A stretch of DNA of 64,000 bases, taken from NCBI GenBank assembly GCA_014529385.2, contig CM043968.1, forward strand, positions 127,307,018-127,371,017, read 5' to 3'. The notes below the pieces were generated by a model. That model made no database searches, was not told the DNA's origin, and saw only the letters and a program-made list of their open reading frames with translations. Source of the stretch: Adiantum capillus-veneris (Eukaryota > Streptophyta > Polypodiopsida > Polypodiales > Pteridaceae). Numbering within the stretch: position 1 is the stretch's first letter; each line of letters starts with the position of its first letter. The translations under genes were made by a program, and so were the position numbers. This document shows positions 9,565-20,649 of the stretch, piece by piece.

Positions 9565-10230
9565 ACAATATTTTCATTGTCAAAGAGTCAAGTAGACTGT
9601 TTAGGGTTAGCATAACTCTTTTTTCTTTCCTAAGTAGTCTTTATATTGAGGTGTATAAGGTTAGTCTGCAATTGCATCTCATCCAACATGTCTTTGTATG
9701 CCTGAACTCTTATAAGTGGGTCTATCCAGTTTAATGGAGTAAGGCACTCTTGTCCATATAATGCTTGAAAAGGAGGCTTCCCAATTATATGTTGTAATGA
9801 ATAATTATATGCAAACTCTACCAAATACAAATACCTCATCCACTTATTTTGTTCATGCATACAACAAGCTTGCAATATGTCTTAAATAATCTGATTGGTT
9901 CTCTTCGTTTGGCCATCAATTTGAGGATGATAAGCGGCACTAAAGGTCTATTGGGATAATGTGGCTGAGAATAAGACTTTCCAAAAATTTGAAGTAAACT
10001 TTGCATCAAGATTTGAAATTATGTGATGAGGTAAACAATGATACACAAAAATGCCTTTCATGAAAACTTAGACTACATCTTTAGCCGTATATGTTGACTT
10101 AAAAAGAAATAAGTGAGACATTTTTGTAATCATGTCAATCACCACAAAAATAGAATATCCAAGATATGTAGGAAGTCCTATGATGAAATCCATGGATATG
10201 CATTCTTATTTCATTTGTGGGTGAAGCTTA
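9563..10230 (-). pseudogene. Gypsy integrase fossil
   Basis: Decayed Ty3/gypsy integrase core and C-terminus. Reading minus: MDFIIGLPTYLGYSIFVV (strand with the first catalytic Asp), VIDMITKMSHL, then SNLDAKFTSNFW where functional relatives have SDRDAKF, so the second catalytic Asp is lost. Next is SAAYHPQIDGQTKRTNQ, where the catalytic Glu of GQTER is Lys. It ends with LVEFAYNYSLQHIIGKPPF, QALYGQECLTPLNW and ERKKSYANPKQ. Stops interrupt it. The gene breaks off at the GA microsatellite, before any GPY/F or chromodomain region. It belongs with the RNase H, RT and protease fossils to its right, which share strand and correct order. Confidence 0.85.
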
Positions 10231-10489
10231 CTGAGTATTGAACTTGCTCCACTTTAATGCGCAGACATGTTAAGCATTTTGCAACATAATGCATTACGCT
10301 TTAATCTTGGCAAAAAGAAACTCTTTATCACACTGGCATAAGTTTTAATGTAACCTTGATGACCTGCAATAGGGATGTCATGAGTTTCTTGCAGTGTCTG
10401 AATTTTGGTTCCTTCATCATTAAAGATACAAAGACAACAGTCAAAGTAGAGATCATTATATTCAACATAAAATCCTTTGATTTGTTGTC

Positions 10490-11010
10490 CCTACCTCTTT
10501 GATCGATTATGTAAGCCTATTAAATAATGAATTATCTTGAAAAATAAATTGCATACTCTCACGAATAATGCAATCCAAGAGGTGGTAGAAGTTGTAATCG
10601 CTGCTACTATATCTTTTTTGCTTAAAGTGTCGGCTACTAAGATTTCCCTTCTCGGTTTATATTCAATCCCAAAATCATGTTCACATAATAATTCCATCCA
10701 TATTTAATACATATTTAGGTTAGGTTGACTGTAGATCCGCTGAAGAATTTTAAGACCTATATCTAACTCTAATTGCCTTTCAAGAAGGTAGTGTCACCAT
10801 ATCTTGAGAGGATGTACAACAACTAAAAATTCTAAATCATGTGTAGGATAAATTACCTTATGAATACATAGCTTACAAGATTCATAAGCTACCATTCTTC
10901 CTTCGTGAGATAGAACACTGCCAATCACTTGTCCACTTGCATCAGTGAGGATAGTGATTGACTTTGTGAAATTGGAAAGTGGTAAAATAAGAGCATTTAC
11001 CAAAGCTTCT
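10490..11010 (-). pseudogene. Gypsy RNase H fossil
   Basis: Remnant of the RNase H domain between RT and integrase of the same fossil. FTKSITILTDASGQVIGSVL (about 10920-10985) carries the first catalytic Asp context. It is followed by EGRMVAYESCKL, the HDLEFLVVVHPLKIW region, and HDFGIEYKPRRE then ADTLSKKD (about 10610-10680), which correspond to the usual YKPGKENVVADALSR segment. Frames are broken in several places. The order RT, RNase H, integrase identifies it as Ty3/gypsy and not copia. Confidence 0.8.
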
Positions 11011-11169
11011 TTAAGTTTCTCAAAGCTAGCCTAGACACAATTGTTTCAAGCAAAAAGTTTAATCTTCTAGAGTGTATTGGTTAACAATACTGCTATCTTA
11101 GCATAACTTTCAATAAAAGTACGATACCACCCTAAAAATCCAAGAAATCTATGTACTTTTTTGACAGAT

Positions 11170-11879
11170 TTAAAAGTAGATCAAGCTTTAACAACTTCAA
11201 TTTTACTTGACTCACTAAAGATGCCATCTTTGGAAATAATGAATCCCAAGTATTCTACTCTGTTAAGTGAAAATGGTATATTTGCTACGCTTGGCATAAA
11301 GCTGATTTTGTCATAGAAGTTCAAGTACTTTTTGCACATGGTGTTCGTGCTTTTCTTTATTCTTTGGATAAATCTTAATATCATCAAAGAAGAAAAGATA
11401 AATTTATCAAGATGTTCTCTAAACATGTCGATCATAAAGTGGTTGAAAGTCGTTGGAGCATTTGTAAGTCTAAAGGGCATAATTGTAAATTCATACTACC
11501 CAAATTCAGTATTGAAGTTTGTCTTTGGTATATCTTCCTCCTTGATTTGGATTTGATAATAGCCAGACTTAAGATCAATCTTTGTGAAAATAGAGGCCCC
11601 ATGAAAAGAATCGGACTAGTCCATGGAAAGTCAAATGAGACCTTGATCAAGAAGTTGAGTAAGTTTCTCTTTAAGTTGTGTAGATTTTAGCATTGACATC
11701 TCGTACTGTCTACAAGAAACTGGAGCTCTTGGAATAAGCTTAATTACATGATCAACTTCACGGTTGGATGGTAACTCTAAAAGTTTCTCAAGAAACACCT
11801 CATGAAATTTGATAAGCCACTCATGTTCAGGTGTTTTTAACTTCTCCTTTGTTGAATTAAGCTTTACAACAAAACTCAT
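11170..11879 (-). pseudogene. Gypsy reverse transcriptase fossil
   Basis: Broken RT of the same minus-strand element. Frames overlap and change. The upstream segment has HVIKLIPRAPVSCRQYEMS and KEKLTQLLDQGLI, corresponding to the gypsy segment before FIRPS. Next comes a degraded middle ([17 protein letters not shown]), then MPFRLTNAPTTFNHFM, a good match to the gypsy B motif (MPFGLTNAPATFQ). The catalytic YxDD position is degraded. RVEYLGFIISKDGI corresponds to the conserved FLGHxVSxxGI segment. Clearly non-functional. Confidence 0.85.
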
Positions 11880-12290
11880 TTCATTCTTTCTATACCCTTT
11901 TAGTAAGCGTTGAACTTTAGGTTAACTCTGCTTAACAATAATAATAACCCTATTGTTGTGGTCATTTACAAAAGTCAATGAATCATGTTTATAAAGCAAG
12001 TGAGCACCATTTGCTTTAAGCCAATCCAATTGTTAAATTCCTTAATAGAATCTTATGGGTAAAACCATAAAATGAGTTGAAGTATTTTGACTATCCAAAA
12101 CAAAATTTAAATCACCCACTGAAGTAAAAGAGTAAACCAGTAGCTAATTTCACTTAAGGTAAGTATCAAGATGTTTAGGTAGAGTGAGGTTTTTAATGCA
12201 TGGAGAAGAGATGAAAGAATGTGTACTCCAACAATCAATCAATAAGGCAAAATGTTTACCTTGATACTTTTCTAGGGTTTAAATTATGGA
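11880..12290 (-). pseudogene. Gypsy protease fossil (copy 1)
   Basis: Remnant of an aspartic protease upstream of the RT fossil. The minus strand gives HFALLIDCWSTHSFISS, corresponding to the L-[VI]-DSGSTHSFI active site of plant gypsy proteases with the residues after Asp mutated. QLDWLKANGAH follows, corresponding to the GMDWL motif. Stops interrupt it. A second, diverged copy of this same segment lies at 13690-14100 on the same strand. Confidence 0.75.
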
Positions 12291-13139
12291 AAAATGTTTA
12301 TGAGATTCTTGATATTTGATAGCAACATGAACATATGAATTTGCCTTACTATGCCTTCATTGCTTGTGAGCATTGAAGAGCACATCAGATCAAGAGATGT
12401 AGTCTTTGTAGTTTTGTATGTATTGTTTGAAGGTTTTTCCAACTCCAATTGTCAATTATGCCAAAAATTGATAATTATAGCCCTTTGAATATATTGCAAT
12501 TTCTCAAAAGCACTGTAGTTTCACAAAAAATATTGAAACATGGGTTTTGTCGGCCGTTGGCCTTGATTTCTTTTACCGTGTTGTGCCAAGATTTGCTTGC
12601 CTAGGGCGAGGAGAAGAAGGTGTGGGGGGAATGGGGGGGGGGGGGGGGTTGCCGTCGGCACCCTCCCTTGCTTGATAGACTTGAAATGTTATTCAAAGTG
12701 GGCAGCAAATGGAAAATGGACACCCTTTGAAAAAAAATGATGGCGGGCAGCGAGCTTGTGGAGAAGATGCTCACCACGTCCGCCAGAAGTCAAGATGGCG
12801 CTCGATGCAGTAGCAAATTTTGGCATTCTCCTCATCACAAACACATTGTGCTTTACCCCGCTCCAAACGGTGCAGGTCGACCCCCTCCTTCTTTTCGACC
12901 TTGGGGTCATTGCACACGGCTTGCTTCGACCTTTCTTCTTTGGCTTCTTCTCCACAATTTTGCATGCTCATGCAATTCATGCATACAGCATAAGGACTGT
13001 GCCCCTTCTTTCCCAAAAATACTCCCCTACCACCCTATATATAGGCTATGTGGCTCTTAGCCCTAGCCTAGTACAGATCACCAGTCCACATCTAAGCCAT
13101 TTAGGCCCTTGGCCTAGGTCCGTGACCCCCTGAGTTGCC
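12291..13139. other. Unassigned sequence with a 16-G run and LTR-like stretch
   Basis: No recognisable protein in either direction. A run of 16 G lies at 12633-12648. Around 13030-13055 the minus strand contains a TATATATAGGG stretch in GC-richer sequence next to a copia-like gag fragment, which could be part of an LTR, but I could not find a partner copy or terminal repeats. Open frames of 80-125 codons here overlap on both strands and look random. Confidence 0.4.
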
Positions 13140-13412
13140 CTTGGCCTTACACATATAAGCAAGAGGAATGGTAAAGGTGAATGTGACATCATCATCACTG
13201 GCATATGAAGCCACCGCTATAGCATGTGTCAAAACCTCATCTGCATTAAACATACATCTCCGTTGCTGTCTCATACATCTAAAACAATGGTGCCTAATGT
13301 GCCCTATGTGACCATAATGCCAACATTGCATATATTGGCAACTACGAGACCGTCGTCTCTCATCACGAGTCATATCTATCAACTCTAAAACATCACACAT
13401 GCCTGGTACCAT
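13140..13412 (-). pseudogene. Possible copia-type gag fragment with damaged zinc knuckle
   Basis: A 103-codon minus-strand frame contains CWHYGHIGHIRHHC, which is a CX2CX4HX4C knuckle with the second Cys changed to Tyr by one base. It is preceded by a basic RDERRRSRS stretch, as in many copia Gag C-termini. Nothing downstream resembles a protease. The identification rests on this one motif and is tentative. Confidence 0.45.
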
Positions 13413-13689
13413 AAGTGGATGTCAAAGTAGGAGATCAACTCGATCACTACACAATCATAACCATGATCAACATATTAAAACTGATGCTTGCATATGTGAA
13501 AATGGCTCCACAATCTGCAAGCATAAACAACGTCACTAAACCAAGTGAGCATATGCAAATGTCACTCCCAGGAGTGTGGATACAAGAACACTAAATCCAT
13601 GTCCAAACTGAGAAAACATGTCAAAGTGAGTAAAAAACTCAATCACGATAAAAGTGGGAGTAAATCTCGACCACTAAACCATTTTTGGG

Positions 13690-14100
13690 TTAAACTTTAC
13701 AGTGAAAGCATTTCATTCTTTCTATAGCCTTTTAGTAACTTAGTGAAATTAACTAGATGAAGTTCCCTACTTACCGATAATAGTAACCCTAGTGTTGTGG
13801 TTAATTACAAAAGCCAATGAAGCATGTTTACAATGCAAGTGAGCGTCATTTTCTTTGAGCCAATCCATCCATTACATTCCTTCATAGACTCCTATGGGTA
13901 AGACCATTAAATGAAATTTCTGACCATTCAATTTTTTTAAAAAATCGCCCATTGAAGTAAAAGATTTATCCCGTAGCTAATTTCACTGTAAGATAAGTAT
14001 CAAGATGTTTAGGCTGAGGTTTCTAATGCATTGGGGAGAGATGAAAGAATGTGTACTCCAATAATCAATCAATAGTGAATCATCTTTAGAAGATACATTA
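13690..14100 (-). pseudogene. Gypsy protease fossil (copy 2)
   Basis: DNA-level relative of 11880-12290 on the same strand. It gives SLLIDYWSTHSFIS (active-site region, mutated) and WMDWLKENDAHLHCKHAS (GMDWL region). It is preceded by a low-complexity acidic stretch, LECLSSNELELDNVSSKDDS. Stops are present. The two copies may be separate insertions of one family or a duplication. No RT follows on this side. Confidence 0.7.
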
Positions 14101-14300
14101 TCAAGCTCTAGTTCATTTGATGACAAGCACTCTAAAGAACCACCCAAAGTTAGAAAGACACGATCCTAAACAAAGAAAATCGAAAAATAAATCTTTGAGA
14201 TCTCAAAGATAAGACCTTCGCTTCTAAAGGTAGAAACCTGGTGTGTCAGATGCAAATCAAACCAACATCATGTAGTGCATGATGCATACATGTGCAGAGC
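14101..14300 (+). pseudogene. Possible left end of fossil element F
   Basis: The plus strand contains WCVRCKSNQHHVVHD close to the insertion point of the LTR element at 14306. It resembles a damaged zinc knuckle, and the sequence continues across the target site at 19886. I include it as a low-confidence piece of the plus-strand gypsy fossil that resumes at 19886 and 25928. It overlaps the end of a minus-strand fossil, so either reading could be wrong. Confidence 0.3.
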
Positions 14301-14305
14301 GGGAA

Positions 14306-14446
14306 TGTCAGGACAAGGGTAGGACCAGTCCGGGCCAAGGGCCAGGACGGACATGCAGTCAAGGGGGTCCCTATATTTAGAAGGCCAAGGGCCTATATAG
14401 GGCATGGCTGGGTGGTGATGAGCATGTCATTTCCCATGTCCTTTCA
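14306..14446 (+). repeat. 5' LTR of the non-coding element (141 bp)
   Basis: Starts TGTCAGGACAAGGG and ends CCTTTCA. It contains CTATATTTAG and CCTATATAGG, either of which could serve as a TATA element. It is unusually short for an element of 5.6 kb. Confidence 0.93.
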
Positions 14447-14447
14447 T

Positions 14448-14460
14448 TGGTATGAGAGCC
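14448..14460 (+). promoter_or_regulatory. Primer-binding site, initiator-Met type
   Basis: TGGTATGAGAGCC lies one base after the 5' LTR. It differs by one base from TGGTATCAGAGCC, the common plant initiator-Met tRNA primer site. It confirms orientation and the retroviral-type replication of the non-coding element. Confidence 0.85.
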
Positions 14461-15727
14461 ACTCTTTTTTGGGGACACACAGGCCTGGAGAGCCACCTCT
14501 ATTCTTAGCTTGCATGTGCATGAGGTGGGACGCTTCTCTACACAGGAAACTCGACAGAGCTCGGGGGGTGGGAACCCCGCTTGCGAGGAGGGAGGGTGAC
14601 TGCAGCACTTGCACGAAACCGAATGGTTTTGGCCTTGACCTGCGCGCGATCCCGTGCTGAGGAGATCACATCTCTGTGGCGGGCAAAACCGAGCACCTCA
14701 AGCCACTCTATGAACCTCCTCGCCTCTCGACGGCCCTGCTGCAGTAGAACTTCATCGCCATTGACTGGCTTTTTCACACGCTGCCCTAGGGTCAAAACCC
14801 TTTGGGCAAATTTTTTTGCAATAGGGTGCATGCCCACCACGGCATACACCCATACAAGCCAAAGGCATCTCGGCATATAACAAGGGGGCACGGGACACAA
14901 TTCACAACATCCCGTTTAGTGGGCGCAGAATCAATAAGCTGCATAAATTTCTGCCAGGGCCACATTGTTTTTGAAGATTGCTTTCGGCATGCGTATTGAC
15001 CTTAAAGAAATATTCTCCATCTCTCTAGCAAGGCTCGATTTTGGTGGTTTTTGATGAAGAGTAATCCTATCGACAAAGCTTGTATTAACGCGACACAGCA
15101 AGAGATCCAAGTCGCCAAGACACTAGGGAAACAAGGTTTCTAACTTCCACTTGGGCGTCGTCCCATCCTGGCATCCCATCCCACGCTGTGGCCTTCCATG
15201 GTTTGCCTCGATGCAGTCATGCATGACTGCATGCTCATATGAGCACGGCACTGACCATGGTTGCATGACATAGTCCAAAGTCAATTTCCCAGCAGGTACG
15301 CAAAGTCTCTTTTGCATTTCTGCTTTTTATTTGTGTAAATTGTCACAAGTTGAAGAAATTTCAAGCAAGAAGCCGAGAAGGCGCGTCGGCGTGAGTATTT
15401 ACTCATGCAAGTTCAAGAAGCCGGCAAGTCAGGTCGGTATAAGTTCATAATACGGTATGCAGACTCTTTTGCATTTGTTTTGGTAAAGTTTTTGGAACAT
15501 ATCACATCGCTATGTCATGCACCAGACGTGCGTACCCTTTACGACGGCAAAGCACAAGCATGGCTTGTGACAATTACCGTAAGCACCAAAATTTGATTGG
15601 TTTAAATATTGGAATCAAGCAAGGCTTGAGTACCAACCGCCTTGCTCCGCAGCACGGGTTCACAAGTGGTTCACTTTTGATGCAAAAGTATAGCCAATCT
15701 ACCATGTTTTGTAATCTCAAGGAGATT

Positions 15728-16050
15728 AGCACATCCGACTGCTTGACTTGATGCCGAAGGCAAGTTCTTCGGCATGGCCGACTCCTTCTCCATGTTTCTA
15801 GAAGCTGCCAAAGGATGCTTATCATATGCATTACATACTTGCTGCATAATCATTGAGAAATATCCACATCAAGAACAGTTCGATGACGGTTCAATTTGAT
15901 GCAAATGCACAGCAAATTTGTAGAGTTTTGGTCTCTCAATAATATAGGCACATCCTGTTCCTTGACTTGATGCAAGAGGCATGTTGTTCGGCATGGCCGA
16001 CTCCTTGTCGCTATTTCTAGCCGTTGCTAAAGGATGCTTGTCACACACTC
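15728..16050 (+). repeat. Two-copy ~100-bp repeat inside the non-coding element
   Basis: Segments near 15728-15826 and 15948-16050 share CTTGACTTGATGC, then TTCGGCATGGCCGACTCCTT and a following AAAGGATGCTT block, with scattered differences. They are direct repeats about 220 bases apart. No coding potential is preserved between them, suggesting an old internal duplication of structural or no function. Confidence 0.7.
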
Positions 16051-17106
16051 TTAGCTCAATTCAGTTGAAATTCCTCGACAAGGTCGATTCTTTTTGTCAT
16101 GCTCTCTGCCTGTCAACAACCGCCTCAGTTGGCTATCAGAAAGGCTTCAAATTAGGCATCTTGCATTGAGACTCCCACGTTTTGCATATGCTATGAGCAT
16201 ACAAACTTGGAAGGAATTTGGTAATCTGCTTGCAGGTTCTTTCATTACATGCCAGATGGATGTATATGATACAAGAGACGTATATATATACACGTGACAA
16301 CTGTAGCAGACTAGGCTATGCGCCGTTATGGAACGAGTTCTTCTCCATCAAAATTTCAGGATGACTGGTTACAACGGCATAACTAGGTAAGCCTGATTTT
16401 AAATTTGTTTGTCTTTCATGTTTTCATCGGAAAATGTTGCCTGTTATGTACAGCAAAGTGCTTTCACAAATTCACATGAAGCAAGGCTTCTCACACGTGC
16501 CACGATACTGCCCATTCACTTGGCATCAAGGGCATTGGCATGCTAGTTTGGGAAACTGTTACCATTGCAATTTTCTCCCATTTTATGTGTGGCAACAACA
16601 CGTTATGATGCATCGTTCCCAAGGCAGACTCTGCAAGGCACTTATGGTTTCGGCTCTCCTACTTGAGGCCGTTATAGTAGCGAAGGGCTCACAATTTTGC
16701 ATGCACGGCATGCTAACTAGGTGGCATGAATTCCACCAATTCATGGATTACGCTTCCGCTATCACACTCGCAACTCGGTCAAGGACAGACTAAGTGATGG
16801 ATTCTTTAAAGTGTTTTTTCTGGTTGCTGTTAACACAACCGCACTAAAAAGAACCAAAAATTTGGACTTGATTCCTAGGCAAAGTGCTAATGCCAAGTCA
16901 TCCTCATACAATCACGATCCCTACAAGGTCGGTGGGACGGAATGAGTTTTATGTTTTTCTATTACCTCTCTCGATGAGAGTCACACCAGAAAATTGTGGA
17001 CTGCTTATACGATAAGCTGCAAGTCAGGCATAAGATGCGTTAGGGCACACAACTTGGGTACACACTCTACAACCTTAAGGAAAGTTCCTCAGCCCAGCAT
17101 GCTCTT

Positions 17107-17132
17107 CTTCTCTCTCTCTCTCTCTCTCTCCC
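17107..17132. repeat. (TC)n microsatellite
   Basis: A short TC run lies in the interior of the non-coding LTR element. Confidence 0.9.
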
Positions 17133-19711
17133 TTTAAGGGAATAATATCACAAGATTTTGATACATATTCTGCTCGTGAGTCAACTTCGTCCAAGGTGCT
17201 CTAACTCACAGCTAGCACATGCTTAAGATGCTACTCAAATTAGTCATCATCGGTTCGTCGATTGAACACTATTTTGCATCCGAGCTATGAGCCAAACAGG
17301 CTAAGCGCTGATGTCTGGACAAGAGTAAGACTCAACTACTGGCACTCTTTGGGTGATTGTTTTCAAGATATACCCACGGAAGTACACATCGACGTTAATG
17401 GACAAACAAGAGTCTTGTCATTACGGATGTTTAGGGTGTCATTTTTGCACTACTTGTTTTCAGCGCGACACTCAAGTTGAGTTTTTGATAATCTTCAACT
17501 CAGAGCAGCTGATCTCTACAAGAAATTCTAGATGTAGCAATCACTTGCGATAGCATGGCTGTCCATAAGAGCTCGGCAGTTCACTTGTGTGGATCTCCTA
17601 CTCTCTCTATAGCACTACAGAGTGTCTATGGACATAATGTTTTGGGATAAGACCCGGCGAGTGATTGCTACATCACCCCATAGGCATTAAGGATCACATT
17701 TTGATCTGCATAGAGGATCACCGTTGATCTCTCCCAGTTATACTTTCAAGAAAAGAATTCCGCAATTTACCACGCGGTAGTAGACAAACACACATTTCAA
17801 GTTGATTCCAATCAACCTGTACACGGTTGACTATGTTGGTTGCGTTATCTGCTAGTTGAGCAGTTTCTACAAAGAGTCTTACCAAGAGGTTTGACTACGT
17901 AGATTCTAATCCAAGAGCTTGGATTGCAAAGGCAACACCTAGGCTTCCCAGTGCAATGCTGTTTGTTTTTTTAGGTAGGGGACGTATTCCTCTCCATTTG
18001 AATACCGGTAAGTAAACATTATGTTCAAATCTCCAGGTATGCATCTATTGATTTGGTGTTCTTCCATTTTTAGTATGCTTTGCTTGGTTTTTCAAGACGT
18101 CTAAGTACGCTTGAATGTTACACAGTCATGCCAAGGGCATGTCGGCACAAAGCTATTATGAACCTACTTGTAGGGTTCAATTTGGCACATGTTGTCACAT
18201 GGGATACAACATGGTCTAGGAACTCAAGGAGTTCGGTTTAGCCAGTGTGGAGCAATGAATGAGGGTCCCTCTCACTCTTGTCGTAGAGTGTTTAGAGTTA
18301 CCTCCACACACAAGTACATCTTGTACTTGTAGGATGTTCTTCTTCAGACATCCTTAGTTGAGACATATTTCACATGTGGCGAATATGAGTCTCTAGGACC
18401 GACACTGGCGCCCCCTATTTCAAATATGTGTCACGACAACGTCCCTAAGTGCTGGTCACATCTGTTTTCTAGACCATTTTTAGCACGACGTATCAGGAGA
18501 AATTTCGTGGCCAGAAATTGTCGGATACTTAGAATGACTTGTTAAGGTACAAGTATTGCTAAACAACATTACAGATGGTTGTTTATCCATATAGCAAATG
18601 AAAAAGTTTCATTGTTTGTATCTAGAAGTGATCACGGTTTCACCTTCTATTATGGTTCAGACGTTTAAGCAAAGCTTGCAAAAGATTGCAAATGAAAGTA
18701 TTTAGTTTGTTTTCAGAACTATTTACATTCCTTTTAATGTGTGCTAGGTGCATCACATTTGCCATAAGTATTGGCAAGAATTACCATGGAAATTCAGGTT
18801 CGGATCTGTTTTTTGCTAAATGCATGCACACTAGGTGTTATGGGCCCTAGTGTTTAGCAAAGGATGATTTGGAACGGCATGCATATTCCTCAAGTTGTTG
18901 CTTATGAAGCATTTTTCACTTTATGTGCACTATCTCTATGAGATTACCTTTGAGTCTACTAATCACCAATAGAGGTCATGGCTCGGTTTGGGTGTTTGTG
19001 GATTTTTTTAGACCACGATGGTTATTCCGCACATTGTTGATTCCTCAACAATGTTATACGCTATTGTGATTTCCCGTTTACCAGTCATCTGTGAAGACTG
19101 TCTGTAAATCATGGGGGAAACACACCTCAATACTGTCAGTATCCAAGGGGATTGACAGATTACAAAGTGTAATCTTGGGCTAAAGGATATGCAAAGTGTG
19201 TACATTAGCTTCATAAGCATTTATTTCTCTTTTTGGAATTTACTTACTATCAGTTAACGCATGTTGCGACTAGGTAGTCTCTTCATGTATAACTCAGGTT
19301 CTCAACCTTAAACACTCGATAGGGTGGGGTTGTTTACTGATGATGAAGAAGAGGGCTAAGTCAAGGAGTCAAAATTGGCTGATGAGTTATGTCCGCAAGT
19401 TACTTTCATGGAAAGTGACAAGAGATACTCTTTTTGGTACACCTATGTTGTGATAAACTTGTTTACCATGCTCATGAGAGTTCTAAATGGAGTCTACACA
19501 CTATGTTTGGATAGGAACCGGTACCATCCGATGGTTACAAATGGACAACAATGTAGAAAATCAAGATGTTACTCTTGGTTTCATTGAACCTCCTACTGAA
19601 CCGGGTTCCACTCAAATGAACCGTTGGATCCATGTGGGATGTTACGGTAGAAAACATTAGTGTTCTTATGAAGATACCATCACTTGTGTTTTCGCGGACA
19701 AAAACGCTTCT

Positions 19712-19723
19712 CCAAGGGGGGAG
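19712..19723 (+). promoter_or_regulatory. Polypurine tract of the non-coding element
   Basis: CCAAGGGGGGAG ends three bases before the 3' LTR at 19727, the expected primer for plus-strand DNA synthesis. Its survival agrees with the recent insertion implied by the LTR pair. Confidence 0.85.
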
Positions 19724-19726
19724 TAA

Positions 19727-19880
19727 TGTCAGGACAAGGGTAGGACCAGTCCGGGCCAAGGGCTAGGGCCAAGGGTGAGGACGGACATGCAGTCAAGGGG
19801 GTCCCTATATTTAGAAGGCCAAGGGCCTATATAGGGCATGGCTGGGTGGTGATGAGCATGTCAGTTCCCATGTTCTTTCA
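19727..19880 (+). repeat. 3' LTR of the non-coding element (154 bp)
   Basis: Matches the 5' LTR except for about two substitutions near its end and a 13-bp insertion that duplicates the local GGGCCAAGGG-type sequence. It is followed by the target duplication GGGAA. Confidence 0.93.
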
Positions 19881-19885
19881 GGGAA

Positions 19886-20368
19886 GGAAAAGAAGATAGA
19901 CAACATAGGGAGTGGGTAGAGAAACCTATTAGAAGAAAAGGAAGAGAGTGCTCCTTATTCTTCTATGTATAGCAAATAAATAAGGTCAATGGGCAGTTGA
20001 ACATCTAATGTCTGACCCAAGGCAACGACATATCCACCATTAAGCTCAACATATCACACTGATAAATGCATTCAGTGTACATACTATAAAGCTTATGGTT
20101 GTGTATGAAATAGGATAGCTGCAAAATGTGGATACGCCAGTTTAAAGAAGGAAAATATGTATACTTGATTGCACTCACCAACCCCAGACCTATTAAGCAA
20201 TAAAAAATGAGCAAGATGAAACTTATGTCAAGGTACATGAAGCAATCTGAAGGCTCACGATAGAACTGGATGACATAAACAAGACTCTATATGAGGCCGC
20301 TGAGTTCATCAATAGGAAGAAAGAGTCTGAAGCTATGGCAATAGATTGGTCCAATATTAAGGATGATG
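19886..20368 (+). pseudogene. Fossil element F, middle piece (gag-protease linker)
   Basis: Plus-strand remnant between the non-coding LTR element and the copia element. The readable part is at the right end: RLTIELDDINKTLYEAAEF then AMAIDWSNIKDD. This frame continues after the copia element into SREITKIKSSKK and a protease at 25928, so both insertions appear to have landed in one older gypsy element. The left half of the piece has many stops and no certain motif. Confidence 0.5.
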
Positions 20369-20560
20369 TGAAGGAGTATGAGAGGAAGTGCGACGCGAGA
20401 GAGAGTGCGAGAAGAAGAGCATGACGATATGGTGAACTCGCTCTACTGTAATGTGTAGAGCATAGTGAGTTCTTATTAGGTTTTTACAAAAGAATATGTG
20501 TACATACCTGGCAGCCCGCCCACTTACCTGGGCGACCACATTGGGCTTTATACCCCAACA
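20369..20560 (-). repeat. 3' LTR of copia element (192 bp)
   Basis: Plus strand runs TGAAGGAGTATGAGAGG to ATACCCCAACA. It is the same length as its partner and differs by about eight substitutions. Confidence 0.95.
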
Positions 20561-20575
20561 ACCTCCCACTTAAAG
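20561..20575 (-). promoter_or_regulatory. Polypurine tract of copia element
   Basis: The minus strand reads CTTTAAGTGGGAGGT directly against the LTR, the expected plus-strand primer. It lies about 75 bases beyond the end of the RNase H frame. Confidence 0.7.
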
Positions 20576-20649
20576 TCCAATGTGGTACTTTAAGTGTGAG
20601 AGAAGCTACTATACAAGCTAATATACAAGAGATGTAGAGAAGTGATGTA

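Larger units (their letters stand above)
14306..19880 (+). mobile_element. Non-coding LTR retrotransposon (LARD-like), 5575 bp
   Basis: Complete element with near-identical terminal repeats (14306-14446 and 19727-19880), TG...CA ends, and a 5-bp target duplication GGGAA at 14301-14305 and 19881-19885. An initiator-Met-like primer site follows the left LTR and a purine tract precedes the right LTR, so the plus strand is the sense strand. The 5.3-kb interior has no gag or pol on either strand, only short overlapping frames. This is the architecture of a large retrotransposon derivative, mobilised by proteins from another element. LTRs differ by about two substitutions plus a 13-bp indel, so it is the youngest insertion I could date by its LTR pair here. 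Confidence 0.9.

Noticed and set aside
9346-9734. Two plus-strand frames across the GT/GA microsatellite
   Set aside because: Their sequences are mainly Cys-Val and Arg-Glu dipeptide repeats from the microsatellite; no independent support.
14538-14900. Overlapping 120-codon minus and 99-codon plus frames in the non-coding LTR element
   Set aside because: Both strands are open in GC-rich DNA, with no motif and no known similarity. I considered a captured gene fragment but cannot support it.
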